Below are positions 7,021 through 15,471 of a DNA stretch of 17,135 nucleotides, one piece after another. Source of the stretch: JBJFCE01 sp051888775 (GTDB lineage: Bacteria; Bacillota; Clostridia; Lachnospirales; Lachnospiraceae); NCBI GenBank assembly GCA_051888775.1, contig JBJFCE010000021.1:1-17135 (forward strand), in the 5' to 3' direction. The translations under genes were made by a program, and so were the position numbers. Every line of letters begins with the position of its first letter. The first letter of the stretch is position 1. The notes under the pieces were generated by a model that saw nothing but the letters and a program-made list of their open reading frames with translations, ran no database searches and was not told the DNA's origin.

Positions 7021-7049
7021 TTGCCAATTTTACGGTTCTGTGTTAAAGT
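7021..7049 (+). promoter_or_regulatory. Promoter of tRNA-Leu
   Basis: TTGCCA (7021-7026) and TAAAGT (7044-7049) are separated by 17 bp, and TG lies one base before the -10 box (7041-7042). Transcription would start near 7056, about 48 nt before the mature tRNA. Confidence 0.6.
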
Positions 7050-7103
7050 AAAAAAGTCGCTGATACAGAAATGTTTTTCTGGTTCGGTGCAAATTCCATA
7101 TTA

Positions 7104-7186
7104 GCCGGCGTGGCGGAATGGCAGACGCGGCAGACTCAAAATCTGTTTGTGGCGACACAGTGCGGGTTCAAGTCCCGCCGCCGGCA
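7104..7186 (+). tRNA. tRNA-Leu(CAA)
   Basis: An 83-nt class II cloverleaf is complete. The acceptor stem is GCCGGCG (7104-7110) with CGCCGGC (7179-7185), and the discriminator is A7186. The anticodon stem is 7130-7134 with 7142-7146 around loop CTCAAAA, placing anticodon CAA at 7137-7139, which reads UUG. The long variable arm has stem TGTG/CACA (7148-7151, 7156-7159) with a GCGA loop. The T arm is GCGGG-TTCAAGT-CCCGC (7162-7178). CCA is not encoded (TTA follows), so it must be added by nucleotidyltransferase. It is a single-gene unit with its own promoter and terminator. Confidence 0.96.
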
Positions 7187-7190
7187 TTAT

Positions 7191-7217
7191 AAAACTCCAG
7201 TATTTCTGGGGTTTTTT
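7191..7217 (+). terminator. Intrinsic terminator of tRNA-Leu
   Basis: Arms 7191-7200 and 7206-7215 pair over 10 bp, including one G-U, around loop TATTT. The run of six T at 7212-7217 forms part of the stem end and the tract. It starts five bases after the tRNA. Confidence 0.85.
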
Positions 7218-7280
7218 ATTTATCAAGAACGAATTTTTAACAATCGTTTCTGAATCCGACACACAAGAAAGGTGCAGTAA

Positions 7281-8276
7281 ATGAATCCATATACAGAAAA
7301 TACAATTCCCGAAAAAGAAAATGTGAAGAAAAAACATCCGATGAGCTATCGGAAGAATCTGATTTTGACCATACTTGCAGCCGGATGTCTGCTTGTATCT
7401 GTTTTATCAGGGTATCGCGTATATCTGATGGCAGGAGTGTATCTTCCCGGACATACTCAGGCTTATGTCGCCTGTGCAGATTCTAACCATATCTATGGCT
7501 ATGATTCGCTGTATGTTGTGGATGACAATGGAAGCCGTCACGGCTTCTGGTATTACTATCAGGGAGAAGCGTCCGGTTTAAAGAGCGGAACAGAGGTACT
7601 GGTCAGTGGGCAGATCGTCTATACAAGCGAGTCCATGGAGCCGGGGACGAATGCAGATCTAGTCATTGTGAGCAAACTGAATGCTTATCTTAGTTTGATC
7701 GGATTTTGCGTGGCAGTTGTTGCAACCGTGGCATTGTCGGTGATTACAATTTTGAATTGGCATAAAAAGCCATGGAGCAGTTCGGAAGAAGCATATACTA
7801 AAGAAACAATTTCTATATGGTTTCTTACCGCAGAATTTTTGCTGCTTGCAGCAGCGGTTGTTATGATCGGAATCGGGTTGGGTGAATCTGCCAGATATTT
7901 TCCGGCACCCTATAAGACAAGCGGTGAGGTGATTGTGGTAACCGGAACCAGATCGGATCCGCCTTCTGTCAAAAGGCTTGATAACGGCAGTATATTATAC
8001 AAGAAGGATTATCATATTCTGATCCGGCTGGATGAGCCATATGAAGGAAAAGAAGATTATGTGATCGTCAGGACCGGCTATTATATTCCTGTTTCCGAGG
8101 GTGCACATGTATTGGTGGGAATTTATAATCAGGAAAAGGGGAGCTATGTTTCTTATGGTGCTATTTATCTGATGATTATCGGCATTGTATTTTTGGTGTT
8201 CCACTATATATCGGCACGTATTATTTATGCGATAAAAAAAGATCCGACGAAAATCCGTTTTATGTGGTTTATGTAG
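7281..8276 (+). CDS. Four-helix membrane protein with two extracytoplasmic beta-rich domains
   Basis: The function is not recognised. The 331-aa product has predicted membrane helices at about 27-51, 136-159, 180-201 and 294-317. The Lys-rich start (KKKH, YRK) puts the N-terminus inside. Two soluble regions of about 80 residues (52-135 and 205-290) should face outside. Each lies between a pair of helices, contains alternating hydrophobics, and ends in a similar strand (SGTEVLVSGQIV at 102-113; SEGAHVLVGIYN at 272-283). The helix-domain-helix unit therefore looks duplicated, loosely resembling DUF3592-type proteins. The start ATG 7281 follows AAAGGTG. The tRNA terminator is upstream and the promoter of the next gene downstream, so it is probably monocistronic, although I could not identify its own promoter. 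Confidence 0.8.
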   Translation: MNPYTENTIPEKENVKKKHPMSYRKNLILTILAAGCLLVSVLSGYRVYLMAGVYLPGHTQAYVACADSNHIYGYDSLYVVDDNGSRHGFWYYYQGEASGLKSGTEVLVSGQIVYTSESMEPGTNADLVIVSKLNAYLSLIGFCVAVVATVALSVITILNWHKKPWSSSEEAYTKETISIWFLTAEFLLLAAAVVMIGIGLGESARYFPAPYKTSGEVIVVTGTRSDPPSVKRLDNGSILYKKDYHILIRLDEPYEGKEDYVIVRTGYYIPVSEGAHVLVGIYNQEKGSYVSYGAIYLMIIGIVFLVFHYISARIIYAIKKDPTKIRFMWFM

Positions 8277-8302
8277 AGATTGAACAGGAGCAGGATATCC
8301 GG

Positions 8303-8331
8303 TTGACAGTGATAGTCTGTTAAAATAGAAT
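8303..8331 (+). promoter_or_regulatory. Sigma-A promoter of the diguanylate cyclase gene
   Basis: A perfect TTGACA (8303-8308) and TAGAAT (8326-8331) are separated by exactly 17 bp. Transcription should start near 8338, leaving a leader of about 30 nt before ATG 8370. It is the best sigma-A match seen in the window. Confidence 0.78.
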
Positions 8332-8369
8332 AGTATAAAAGATAAACAGCAGAGGAGTACTGAGAGGGC

Positions 8370-9434
8370 ATGTTTGATTTATATACAGCGGTCATTTTGA
8401 CGGCAATTTTACTTTTAAGTACCACAATCGCGGATGTTGTGACCAATCGCCTTATCACGAAAAAAATGAAGATAAGATCGATGATCGCCTGTCTGCTGAT
8501 CGCAGCCTCAGCGTTAGGTGAATGTATCGGTGTACTTACAAACGGTGCATCCGTATCCCTGATCGTATTACATAAAGCGGCAAAGCTGATAGAGTTTTCC
8601 TGTGCGCCGGCGATCGGTGTGGCTGTCGGTATGGCTTATGGTGTTGTAAAAAGACCGAGAGTCGGAATGGCAGTAGTTGGCGTTCACGCTGCGTTTGAAT
8701 GTGTCGCACTATGCTTTGACTGGGTTTTTAGTATTGATGCGCAAAATGTTTATCATAGAGAAGAATGGTATCTTATTTATGTTATTGCATTTGTAATATC
8801 TGTGGTATATTGCTTTACTTGTGTGATACGCAGTGGTAAAGAATATCAGACGGGAATTGATAGTGTACTGGTATTAACGCTTCTGTTAGTGATCGTGGGC
8901 ATTGGCATTCAATTTGTAAATTCCGGTATCAGAATTGATTTTTTGTGTATTGCAATCGGCAATATGATGTTGTATAGCCGATATTATAAAATGATACTTC
9001 AGGTAGATGCAGTCACGCGTCTTTTAAATCGCAGATGCTATGACGCGAATATCGGTAATGTTGGTTCGCGTGCCGTCATCATTTCTTTTGATATCAATCG
9101 GTTCAAGCAGGTAAATGATACTTATGGACATTCTGTTGGTGATATATGTCTGAAAAATGTTGCAGAGCAATTGCGCAAGGTATATGGAAAGTGCGGCTCC
9201 TGCTATCGTGTCGGAGGAGATGAATTCTGTGTTATCCTGAACAGCAATTTTGAACAGTTGGAAGAATTAAACAAGCAGTTTACGGATGAGATTGCCTTAA
9301 TACAAAAAGCAGATCAGAGAATGCCCGCCGTTGCGCTTGGATATGCATATTATGATGCGGATACGTCACACATTCAGAATGTGATAGAAGAAGCGGATGC
9401 CATGATGTACAAAAATAAAAACAGCCTCTGTTAA
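8370..9434 (+). CDS. Membrane-anchored GGDEF diguanylate cyclase
   Basis: The enzyme makes cyclic di-GMP from two GTP, a signal for motility-to-sessile switching. The 354-aa product has six or seven membrane helices in residues about 4-204, followed directly by a GGDEF domain (about 210-354). Key features are intact: DAVTRLLNRR (213-222), metal-binding D241 in FDINRFKQVND, and the active loop GGDEF at 282-286. The RxxD product-inhibition site expected just upstream of the loop is missing (the segment reads GKCGSCYRV). The sensory input is probably the membrane domain, with no periplasmic ligand domain of any size. ATG 8370 follows AGAGGAG (8351-8357) at a rather long spacing, while GAGAGG (8362-8367) is very close. 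It has its own strong promoter. Confidence 0.92.
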   Translation: MFDLYTAVILTAILLLSTTIADVVTNRLITKKMKIRSMIACLLIAASALGECIGVLTNGASVSLIVLHKAAKLIEFSCAPAIGVAVGMAYGVVKRPRVGMAVVGVHAAFECVALCFDWVFSIDAQNVYHREEWYLIYVIAFVISVVYCFTCVIRSGKEYQTGIDSVLVLTLLLVIVGIGIQFVNSGIRIDFLCIAIGNMMLYSRYYKMILQVDAVTRLLNRRCYDANIGNVGSRAVIISFDINRFKQVNDTYGHSVGDICLKNVAEQLRKVYGKCGSCYRVGGDEFCVILNSNFEQLEELNKQFTDEIALIQKADQRMPAVALGYAYYDADTSHIQNVIEEADAMMYKNKNSLC

Positions 9435-9456
9435 AAAGATTGTTATATAAAAATAG

Positions 9457-9494
9457 TCTCTGAGCGCATGCTCTATCATTCATGTGCTCAGAGA
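9457..9494 (-). terminator. 14-bp hairpin, terminator-like only on the minus strand
   Basis: Arms 9457-9470 and 9481-9494 pair over 14 bp with one G-U, around a 10-nt loop. On the + strand GAGCC follows and there is no T tract. On the minus strand the hairpin is followed by CTATTTTT, which is terminator-like. No minus-strand gene is seen to the right, so its use is uncertain; it may stop antisense transcription or end the GGDEF transcript without a T tract. Confidence 0.5.
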
Positions 9495-9627
9495 GAGCCA
9501 TGTCTGAATGCACATACGAATTTCCGCATGAATTTCTCGACCTGTCTTTTCTTTTCCCTTTATTTAGTGTAAAATAATATAGAATGTGTAAACTAGGTAC
9601 AGTACCAGCTTTTGCAGGGTGATGAGA

Positions 9628-9948
9628 ATGAAGTGTTTAGAGATTCAGCATCGAATGGCAGCATTTATCGAGAATCAGCTGGATGAGCGTGACACGGAGG
9701 AGTTTGTTGCGCATATTGAAGGCTGCGAATCCTGTCGGGAAGAATTGGCAATCCAGTATTTGATCACGGAGGGCATGCGGCGTTTAGAGGATGGAAGCGC
9801 CTTTGACCTGAACAAGGAGCTGGAAGAAAAGCTGCAGCTGACGTTAAAAAGAATGCGTTATAAGAAGAATGTGAATCGGATGATGCTGTCACTGGAAGCG
9901 GCATCGATCGTTGTAGTGGCAATATTATCCATATTTGTATTATATTAA
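9628..9948 (+). CDS. zf-HC2 anti-sigma-factor-like single-pass membrane protein
   Basis: The 106-aa product has a zinc-binding N-terminus of the ZAS/zf-HC2 type: C3, then H29, C33 and C36 in AHIEGCESCREE. A helical linker follows, then one membrane helix at about 90-105 that ends at the C-terminus, so there is no extracytoplasmic sensor domain. Proteins of this type hold an ECF sigma factor at the membrane, but no sigma factor gene lies beside it. ATG 9628 is chosen because AGGGTGA (9616-9622) sits at proper spacing; GTG 9619 and ATG 9622 overlap that site. polA begins 10 bases after its stop. An alternative is a membrane-bound zinc-finger scaffold with another partner. Confidence 0.8.
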   Translation: MKCLEIQHRMAAFIENQLDERDTEEFVAHIEGCESCREELAIQYLITEGMRRLEDGSAFDLNKELEEKLQLTLKRMRYKKNVNRMMLSLEAASIVVVAILSIFVLY

Positions 9949-9958
9949 AGGACGGATT

Positions 9959-12688
9959 ATGAGCAAGATTGTATTGATTGACGGGCATAGTATTTTAAAC
10001 AGAGCTTTTTACGGAGTGCCGGATCTGACCAATTCCGAGGGACTTCACACAAATGCTATTTACGGATTTTTAAATATTATGTTTCATATTCTGGAAGAAG
10101 AAAAGCCGGAATATCTGACGGTTGCGTTTGACGTACATGCCAAAACTTTCCGCCATGAGATCTATGAGGCATATAAGGGAACAAGAAAGGCAATGCCGGA
10201 TGAACTGCGTGAGCAGGTACCGGTTATGAAGGAAGTCCTGCGCGCCATGGGAGTCTGCCTGATCGAACAGGCGGGGCTGGAGGCGGATGACCTGCTTGGT
10301 ACGATTGCAAAGAAAGCGGAGGCGCAGGGCATGGAAGTATCCCTTGTATCCGGTGACCGCGATCTTTTACAGATTGCCTCTGACCATATCAAGATCCGGA
10401 TTCCAAAGACAAAGGGAAACCGCACCGAAGTAGAGGATTATTATGCGGCGGATGTGGAACGTGTCTATCAGGTGGATCCGGTTGGATTTATTGATCTGAA
10501 GGCCTTGATGGGCGATACCTCAGACAATATCCCCGGTGTACCGAAGGTGGGGCAGAAGACGGCGACCGATCTGATGGTGCGTTTCGGATCACTTGACAAT
10601 ATTTATGCACATGTAGATGAAATTGAGAAAAAAAGTATCAGGGAAAGTCTGATCGAGCATAAAGATCTTGCGGATCTCAGCAAGGTACTGGCAACGATCA
10701 ATGTCAAAGCGGAATTTCCGTATCAGTTGGAAGATGCAAGGCTTGGGAATCTCTTTAATGCCGATGCTTATTCGTGCTTTAAAAAACTGGAATTTAAAAA
10801 TTATCTTTCCAGATTTGAACAGACAGAGAAAAAGGCAGATAGCGTAAAGCAGACGTTACATTGCATCGGGAAAGCAGAAGAACTTGAAAAAATACTGGCA
10901 GAGTGTCGGAAACAGAAGGCGATCGCGATTGCCTATTTGTATCTTCCGGCAGATGATTCGATGCTGAAAAGCAGTACCGACGGGCAACTTTCTTTTGATT
11001 TTTCCGAAAAGAAGGAGCGGCTGATTGTACTCTTTTCCGATAACGGAGAGGATATCTATTTTGCAGACTCGGCACAGCTTGAAGTGGGCATTGACCAAAT
11101 TGGTCAAATATTATCGGAACTGTGTATGCAGGACAGTCAGACGCAGATTGTCTCTTATGATTGTAAGAATTTGTACCGTTTCCTTCAAATTGATCGGAAT
11201 CGTACGGCATCAGAGATCGGACAACACTTTTTTGATACGAAGATTGCGGCATATCTGCTCAATCCGTTAAAGAGTGACTATGCGCAGGAGGATATTGCCT
11301 CGGAGCATTGCGGCATGAGCATGCAGGGATACCAGGAATTGTTCGGAAAAGCAGTACCACGTGAGGTATGGAAGCAGAAGCAGGAGGAATATCTTGCCTA
11401 TTTGATGAATGAAGTCACGGTTTCTTTCCGTGCATATGAAAGCCTCTTAGGCAAGTTAAAAGAAACCGGTATGGAGCGGTTGTTCTGGGAGATGGAGATG
11501 CCGTTATCGTATGTACTGTATGATATGGAACAGGCGGGAATCCGTTTAAAGCCGGAAGAACTGAAACGCTACGGAGATACACTGGCACAGAGGATCACCG
11601 TGCTGGAGCAGGAAATATATAAACAGGCGGGCAGGGAATTTAATATCAATTCACCAAAACAGCTCGGAGAGATCTTATTTGACGAGATGAAACTGCCCGG
11701 CGGAAAGAAGACTAAAACAGGCTATTCCACGGCAGCGGATGTACTGGAAAAACTGGCTGTGGAGTATCCGTTTGTGAAAGACATCTTAGAATATCGCGGG
11801 CTTGCAAAATTAAAGTCCACGTATGCGGACGGGCTGGCAAATTATGTGGATGCAAACGACCGGATCCATACGACTTTCAACCAGACGATCACGGCAACCG
11901 GCAGGATCAGTTCGACAGAACCGAATCTTCAGAATATTCCGATGCGGATGGAGCTGGGCAGACTGATTCGTAAGGTTTTTGTGCCAAAGGAAGGCTATTT
12001 GTTTATGGATGCGGATTATTCGCAGATTGAACTTCGGATATTGGCACATATGTCGGAGGATGCCGAACTGATCGATGCGTACCGTCAGGATCAGGATATT
12101 CACAGGATCACGGCTTCTAAAGTATTTCACACGCCGTTTGAAGAGGTTACCGATCTGCAGAGAAGAAATGCAAAAGCGGTAAACTTCGGTATCGTATATG
12201 GAATCAGTTCTTTCGGATTAAGTCAGGATCTGAGCATCAGCCGCAAGGAAGCATCGGAATATATCGAGCAGTATTTTGCTACCTATCCGGGGGTCAAAAG
12301 GTATCTGGATCAGGCGGTTGCCGATGCAAAGGAGCATGGCTACAGTGTAACGATGTATGGCAGGCGCAGACCGATCCCGGAGCTGAAATCTTCTAATTTC
12401 ATGCAAAGGCAGTTTGGAGAGCGTGTGGCAATGAACGCACCGATTCAGGGAACGGCTGCGGATATCATGAAGATTGCCATGATCCATGTCTTTGACAGGC
12501 TCAGGCAGGAACATTTACAGTCGAGGCTGATTTTACAGATTCATGATGAGCTTTTGATCGAAACAGAACCTTCCGAGCAGGAAGCAGTCAAGGCTATTTT
12601 ACAGGGAGAGATGGAGCATGCGGCTTCCCTTTCCGTGGAGCTTGCGGTCGACCTGCACACAGGAACTGACTGGTATGAGGCAAAATAA
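9959..12688 (+). CDS. polA: DNA polymerase I
   Basis: Pol I fills repair gaps and removes RNA primers. ATG 9959 follows AAAGGA (9947-9952); the longer frame from 9935 overlaps the previous gene. The 909-aa product has a 5'-3' exonuclease domain (about 1-290), with D8, D58, D110/D111, D133/D135, D186/D189 and the helix-hairpin-helix GVPKVGQKTA. The region of about 300-490 is a degenerate proofreading domain: the expected DxE is replaced in KAIAIAYLYL, so 3'-5' exonuclease activity should be absent, as in Bacillus Pol I. The polymerase domain is intact: motif A DYSQIELR (D686), motif B RRNAKAVNFGIVYG (R735, K739, Y747) and motif C QIHDELLIE (D863). The stop overlaps the coaE start (TAATG). Confidence 0.97.
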   Translation: MSKIVLIDGHSILNRAFYGVPDLTNSEGLHTNAIYGFLNIMFHILEEEKPEYLTVAFDVHAKTFRHEIYEAYKGTRKAMPDELREQVPVMKEVLRAMGVCLIEQAGLEADDLLGTIAKKAEAQGMEVSLVSGDRDLLQIASDHIKIRIPKTKGNRTEVEDYYAADVERVYQVDPVGFIDLKALMGDTSDNIPGVPKVGQKTATDLMVRFGSLDNIYAHVDEIEKKSIRESLIEHKDLADLSKVLATINVKAEFPYQLEDARLGNLFNADAYSCFKKLEFKNYLSRFEQTEKKADSVKQTLHCIGKAEELEKILAECRKQKAIAIAYLYLPADDSMLKSSTDGQLSFDFSEKKERLIVLFSDNGEDIYFADSAQLEVGIDQIGQILSELCMQDSQTQIVSYDCKNLYRFLQIDRNRTASEIGQHFFDTKIAAYLLNPLKSDYAQEDIASEHCGMSMQGYQELFGKAVPREVWKQKQEEYLAYLMNEVTVSFRAYESLLGKLKETGMERLFWEMEMPLSYVLYDMEQAGIRLKPEELKRYGDTLAQRITVLEQEIYKQAGREFNINSPKQLGEILFDEMKLPGGKKTKTGYSTAADVLEKLAVEYPFVKDILEYRGLAKLKSTYADGLANYVDANDRIHTTFNQTITATGRISSTEPNLQNIPMRMELGRLIRKVFVPKEGYLFMDADYSQIELRILAHMSEDAELIDAYRQDQDIHRITASKVFHTPFEEVTDLQRRNAKAVNFGIVYGISSFGLSQDLSISRKEASEYIEQYFATYPGVKRYLDQAVADAKEHGYSVTMYGRRRPIPELKSSNFMQRQFGERVAMNAPIQGTAADIMKIAMIHVFDRLRQEHLQSRLILQIHDELLIETEPSEQEAVKAILQGEMEHAASLSVELAVDLHTGTDWYEAK

Positions 12689-13296
12689 TGAGGATCATAG
12701 GGATTACAGGAGGAGTCGGTGCCGGAAAATCGGCATTGCTTTCCTACATAAAAGAGCATTATTCTTGTCGGGTAATTTTAGCAGATGAGGCGGCACATGA
12801 GGTGGAACAACCGGGAGAATTGTGCTATGATGAACTGGTAGCGCTGCTTGGACAGGATATTTGTGACAAACAGGGTTATATAGTGAAAAGCAGGATGGCA
12901 GAGCGTATTTTCGGAGACGATGCATTATTAAAGCGGGTCAATGAGATCGTCCATCCGGCTGTAAAACAATATATCATACAGGAAATAGAGAAGGAAAAGG
13001 CAAGAGGGGAAGTCGCTTTTTTCTTTATTGAAGCGGCATTGTTGATCGAGGAACGCTATGATCTGATCTGTGATGAGCTTTGGTATATCTATACGGATGT
13101 GCGGGTACGCAGGGAACGGTTAAGAAATACCAGAGGATATTCGGATGAAAAGATTGACGCGATCATGGGCAAGCAGCTGTCAGAGGAAGCTTTTCGAGCA
13201 CACTGTCAGGTCGTGATCGATAACAGCGGTGCTTTGGAAGCGGCTTTTGAGCAGATCGATGCAGCATTGGGAGGAATCCAGAATGGAAGCAAATAA
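12688..13296 (+). CDS. coaE: Dephospho-CoA kinase
   Basis: CoaE phosphorylates the ribose 3'-OH of dephospho-CoA with ATP, the last step of coenzyme A synthesis. The 202-aa product has normal length. The P-loop GGVGAGKS is at 8-15, and D33 in LADEAAHEV lies in the substrate pocket. The segments RIFGDDALLKRVNEIVHPAV and EAALLIEERYDLICDELWYI are typical of the family. ATG 12688 overlaps the polA stop by one base, and TGAGG lies within the polA end, so translation is probably coupled. The polA-coaE order is common in Firmicutes, where a mutM gene often sits between them; it is absent here. The 3' end overlaps the next gene by 14 bp. Confidence 0.96.
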   Translation: MRIIGITGGVGAGKSALLSYIKEHYSCRVILADEAAHEVEQPGELCYDELVALLGQDICDKQGYIVKSRMAERIFGDDALLKRVNEIVHPAVKQYIIQEIEKEKARGEVAFFFIEAALLIEERYDLICDELWYIYTDVRVRRERLRNTRGYSDEKIDAIMGKQLSEEAFRAHCQVVIDNSGALEAAFEQIDAALGGIQNGSK

Positions 13297-15397
13297 GTAT
13301 CCGGGACAGGTAGTATTCGGACTTGATATCGGGACAAGAAGTATTGTCGGAACGGTCGGTTATCAGAGTGGGGAGCAGTTTATCGTTCTGGCACAGACGG
13401 TCAGGGAGCATCAGACAAGAGCGATGCTTGACGGTCAGATTCATGATATCGGACAGGTCGGTGCAACGATTACCGAAGTGAAGGAAGAACTGGAAAAGCA
13501 GTTGGGAATGACGCTGCACGATGTATGTATTGCGGCGGCAGGTCGTGTATTAAAGACTGTTAATGTGCGTGCCGATATTGCATATGAGGAAGACCACGAT
13601 ATCAATAAAGAAGATATTTACGGACTGGAAACACTCGGTGTGGAAAAAGCATATCAGCGTTTTACAGAGGAAAATCAGACCGATGTGCGTTTCTACTGCG
13701 TCGGATATACGGTTGTCCGTTATTATTTAAACGATTATCCGATTGGTAATCTGGAGGATCATAAAGCAAGAAAGATCGGTGCAGATCTAATTGCGACCTT
13801 CCTGCCGGATGATGTTGTGGACGGTCTGTATAAGGCAGTGGAGATTGCGGGACTTTCGGTTGCGAATCTGACATTGGAGCCGATTGCTGCGATTCAGGTG
13901 GCGATTCCTCCGATGTACCGGATGTTAAATATTGCCCTTGTAGATGTGGGTGCGGGAACCTCCGATATTTCGATCACCAAGGACGGCAGTATCGTGGCAT
14001 ACGGCATGATCCCGGTTGCGGGAGACAGCCTGACGGAAGCGATTGCGGGGCATTGTCTGGTGGATTTTGAGACTGCGGAGCATATCAAGCGCGGTGTTTC
14101 GACTGAAGAATCCGTGGCATTTACGGATATTATGGGACTTCCGCAGGTGATTACGAGAGAAGAAGTGTACGCGGTTACAAAGCCGCTTGTGGAGACTATG
14201 GCAAAACAGGTTTCCGATAAGATCAAGGAATTAAACGGTGATAAGCCGGTCAGTGCGGTATTTATCGTCGGCGGAGGTGGCAAGATCAATGGCTATGATG
14301 AAGCGCTTGCAGTAGAGATGGGGATTGTCAAAGAGCGTGTAGCACTCCGTGGTGAAGAAGTCATGCAGAAGATCCAGTTCATGCAGCCGGAGATCCGAAA
14401 GGATTCCCTGCTGGTAACGCCGGTCGGTATCTGCCTGTCCTTTTATGCGCAGAATAACAACTTTATCTATGTGACCTTTAATCATAAACGGGTGAAGCTC
14501 TATGATAATTCCAGACTTGCCGTGGTGGATGCGGCTTTACAGGCGGATTTCCCGAATTCCGGGCTGTTTCCAAAGCGCGGGCAGGAACTGCGCTTTATGT
14601 TGAACGGAAAAGAGAGGACCGTTCGTGGTGGTTTGGGAGAAACGGCTGTGATCAAGGTCAACGGAAATGCCTGTGACATTACGGCACCGATCCATGCCAA
14701 TGACGTGATCGAGGTCACGGAATCAACAGCGGGTGAACCGGCACAGTGTACGATCGGAAAGCTGCCTGAGTATCATACCAGTATTGAGATCATCGTAAAC
14801 GGGACAAAGTTATCCCTGCCAAAGTATGCGCTGGTAAACGGGGAGCTGAAGTCCGAATATTATGAGATCCGGCAGGACGATCATGTTGAGATCACCAATT
14901 ATTATACCGTGGAGCAGTTATTACAGTTTCTGGATCTGACGGAAAACTCTGTGACGGTTATGGTCAACAATCTGCCGGCGCAGCCGGACACGAAGGTGTA
15001 TGAGAATTTCACTGTCGCATGGCAGGCTGCAGAGCTGGAAGAAGATGCAGAACCGGAAGAAGGCGAAGAAACGGAAGGATCGCAGGAGCCGGAAACAGTT
15101 GCCTTAGATAAAGAGAATGCAGACGATTCGGAATCGTTCGGGGATAGCGCCGCACAGAAACAGAACGTGTCAGAACAGGAAAATGACGCAAGTACGATCA
15201 TGGTCATTGCCAACGGTAAACCCGTAACACTGTCCGGCAAGAAGGAATATATCTATGTGGATATTTTTGACTATATTGACTTTGATCTGACACAACCCAA
15301 GGGCAAGAGCGTTGTGACGCTGTTAAACGGTGCCAAAGCGGGTTATGTGGATATCTTAAAAAACGGAGATCAGATTGAAATCTATTGGGAGCAGTAA
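13283..15397 (+). CDS. FtsA/PilM-family actin-like ATPase with long beta-rich C-terminal region
   Basis: ATG 13283 follows GGGAGGA (13269-13275), so the gene overlaps coaE by 14 bp; the longer frame from 13229 lies inside coaE. The 704-aa product starts with an FtsA-like ATPase (about 10-395): phosphate-1 motif GLDIGTRS (13-20), an SHS2-type insertion near 80-170, phosphate-2 VDVGAGTSDISI (220-231) and adenosine motif FIVGGGGKINGYDE (327-340). Typical FtsA is about 420 aa with an amphipathic C-terminal helix. Here about 300 residues replace that helix, with three strands of the pattern hhxNGKxxxL (about 438, 503, 641) and three endings of the type (N/D)DxhEh (about 473-478, 532-537, 696-701). 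An acidic linker lies at about 583-637. The role is probably in cell division or envelope assembly, but it is not shown to be the canonical FtsA. Confidence 0.85.
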   Translation: MEANKYPGQVVFGLDIGTRSIVGTVGYQSGEQFIVLAQTVREHQTRAMLDGQIHDIGQVGATITEVKEELEKQLGMTLHDVCIAAAGRVLKTVNVRADIAYEEDHDINKEDIYGLETLGVEKAYQRFTEENQTDVRFYCVGYTVVRYYLNDYPIGNLEDHKARKIGADLIATFLPDDVVDGLYKAVEIAGLSVANLTLEPIAAIQVAIPPMYRMLNIALVDVGAGTSDISITKDGSIVAYGMIPVAGDSLTEAIAGHCLVDFETAEHIKRGVSTEESVAFTDIMGLPQVITREEVYAVTKPLVETMAKQVSDKIKELNGDKPVSAVFIVGGGGKINGYDEALAVEMGIVKERVALRGEEVMQKIQFMQPEIRKDSLLVTPVGICLSFYAQNNNFIYVTFNHKRVKLYDNSRLAVVDAALQADFPNSGLFPKRGQELRFMLNGKERTVRGGLGETAVIKVNGNACDITAPIHANDVIEVTESTAGEPAQCTIGKLPEYHTSIEIIVNGTKLSLPKYALVNGELKSEYYEIRQDDHVEITNYYTVEQLLQFLDLTENSVTVMVNNLPAQPDTKVYENFTVAWQAAELEEDAEPEEGEETEGSQEPETVALDKENADDSESFGDSAAQKQNVSEQENDASTIMVIANGKPVTLSGKKEYIYVDIFDYIDFDLTQPKGKSVVTLLNGAKAGYVDILKNGDQIEIYWEQ

Positions 15398-15471
15398 AAC
15401 GTTCCGAAAGATAAGGAAAAAACAGAATTTATCATAAGGGATAAAATAAGAAAAGAAACCGGAGAGAAGCT

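Noticed and set aside
7071..7253. 60-codon open frame covering the tRNA gene
   Set aside because: It translates the tRNA-Leu and its terminator, so it is a chance frame.
11091..11107. Perfect 8-bp inverted repeat TTGACCAA-A-TTGGTCAA
   Set aside because: It lies deep inside polA, in the poorly conserved degenerate exonuclease region, away from any start site. It is best explained by chance coding sequence.
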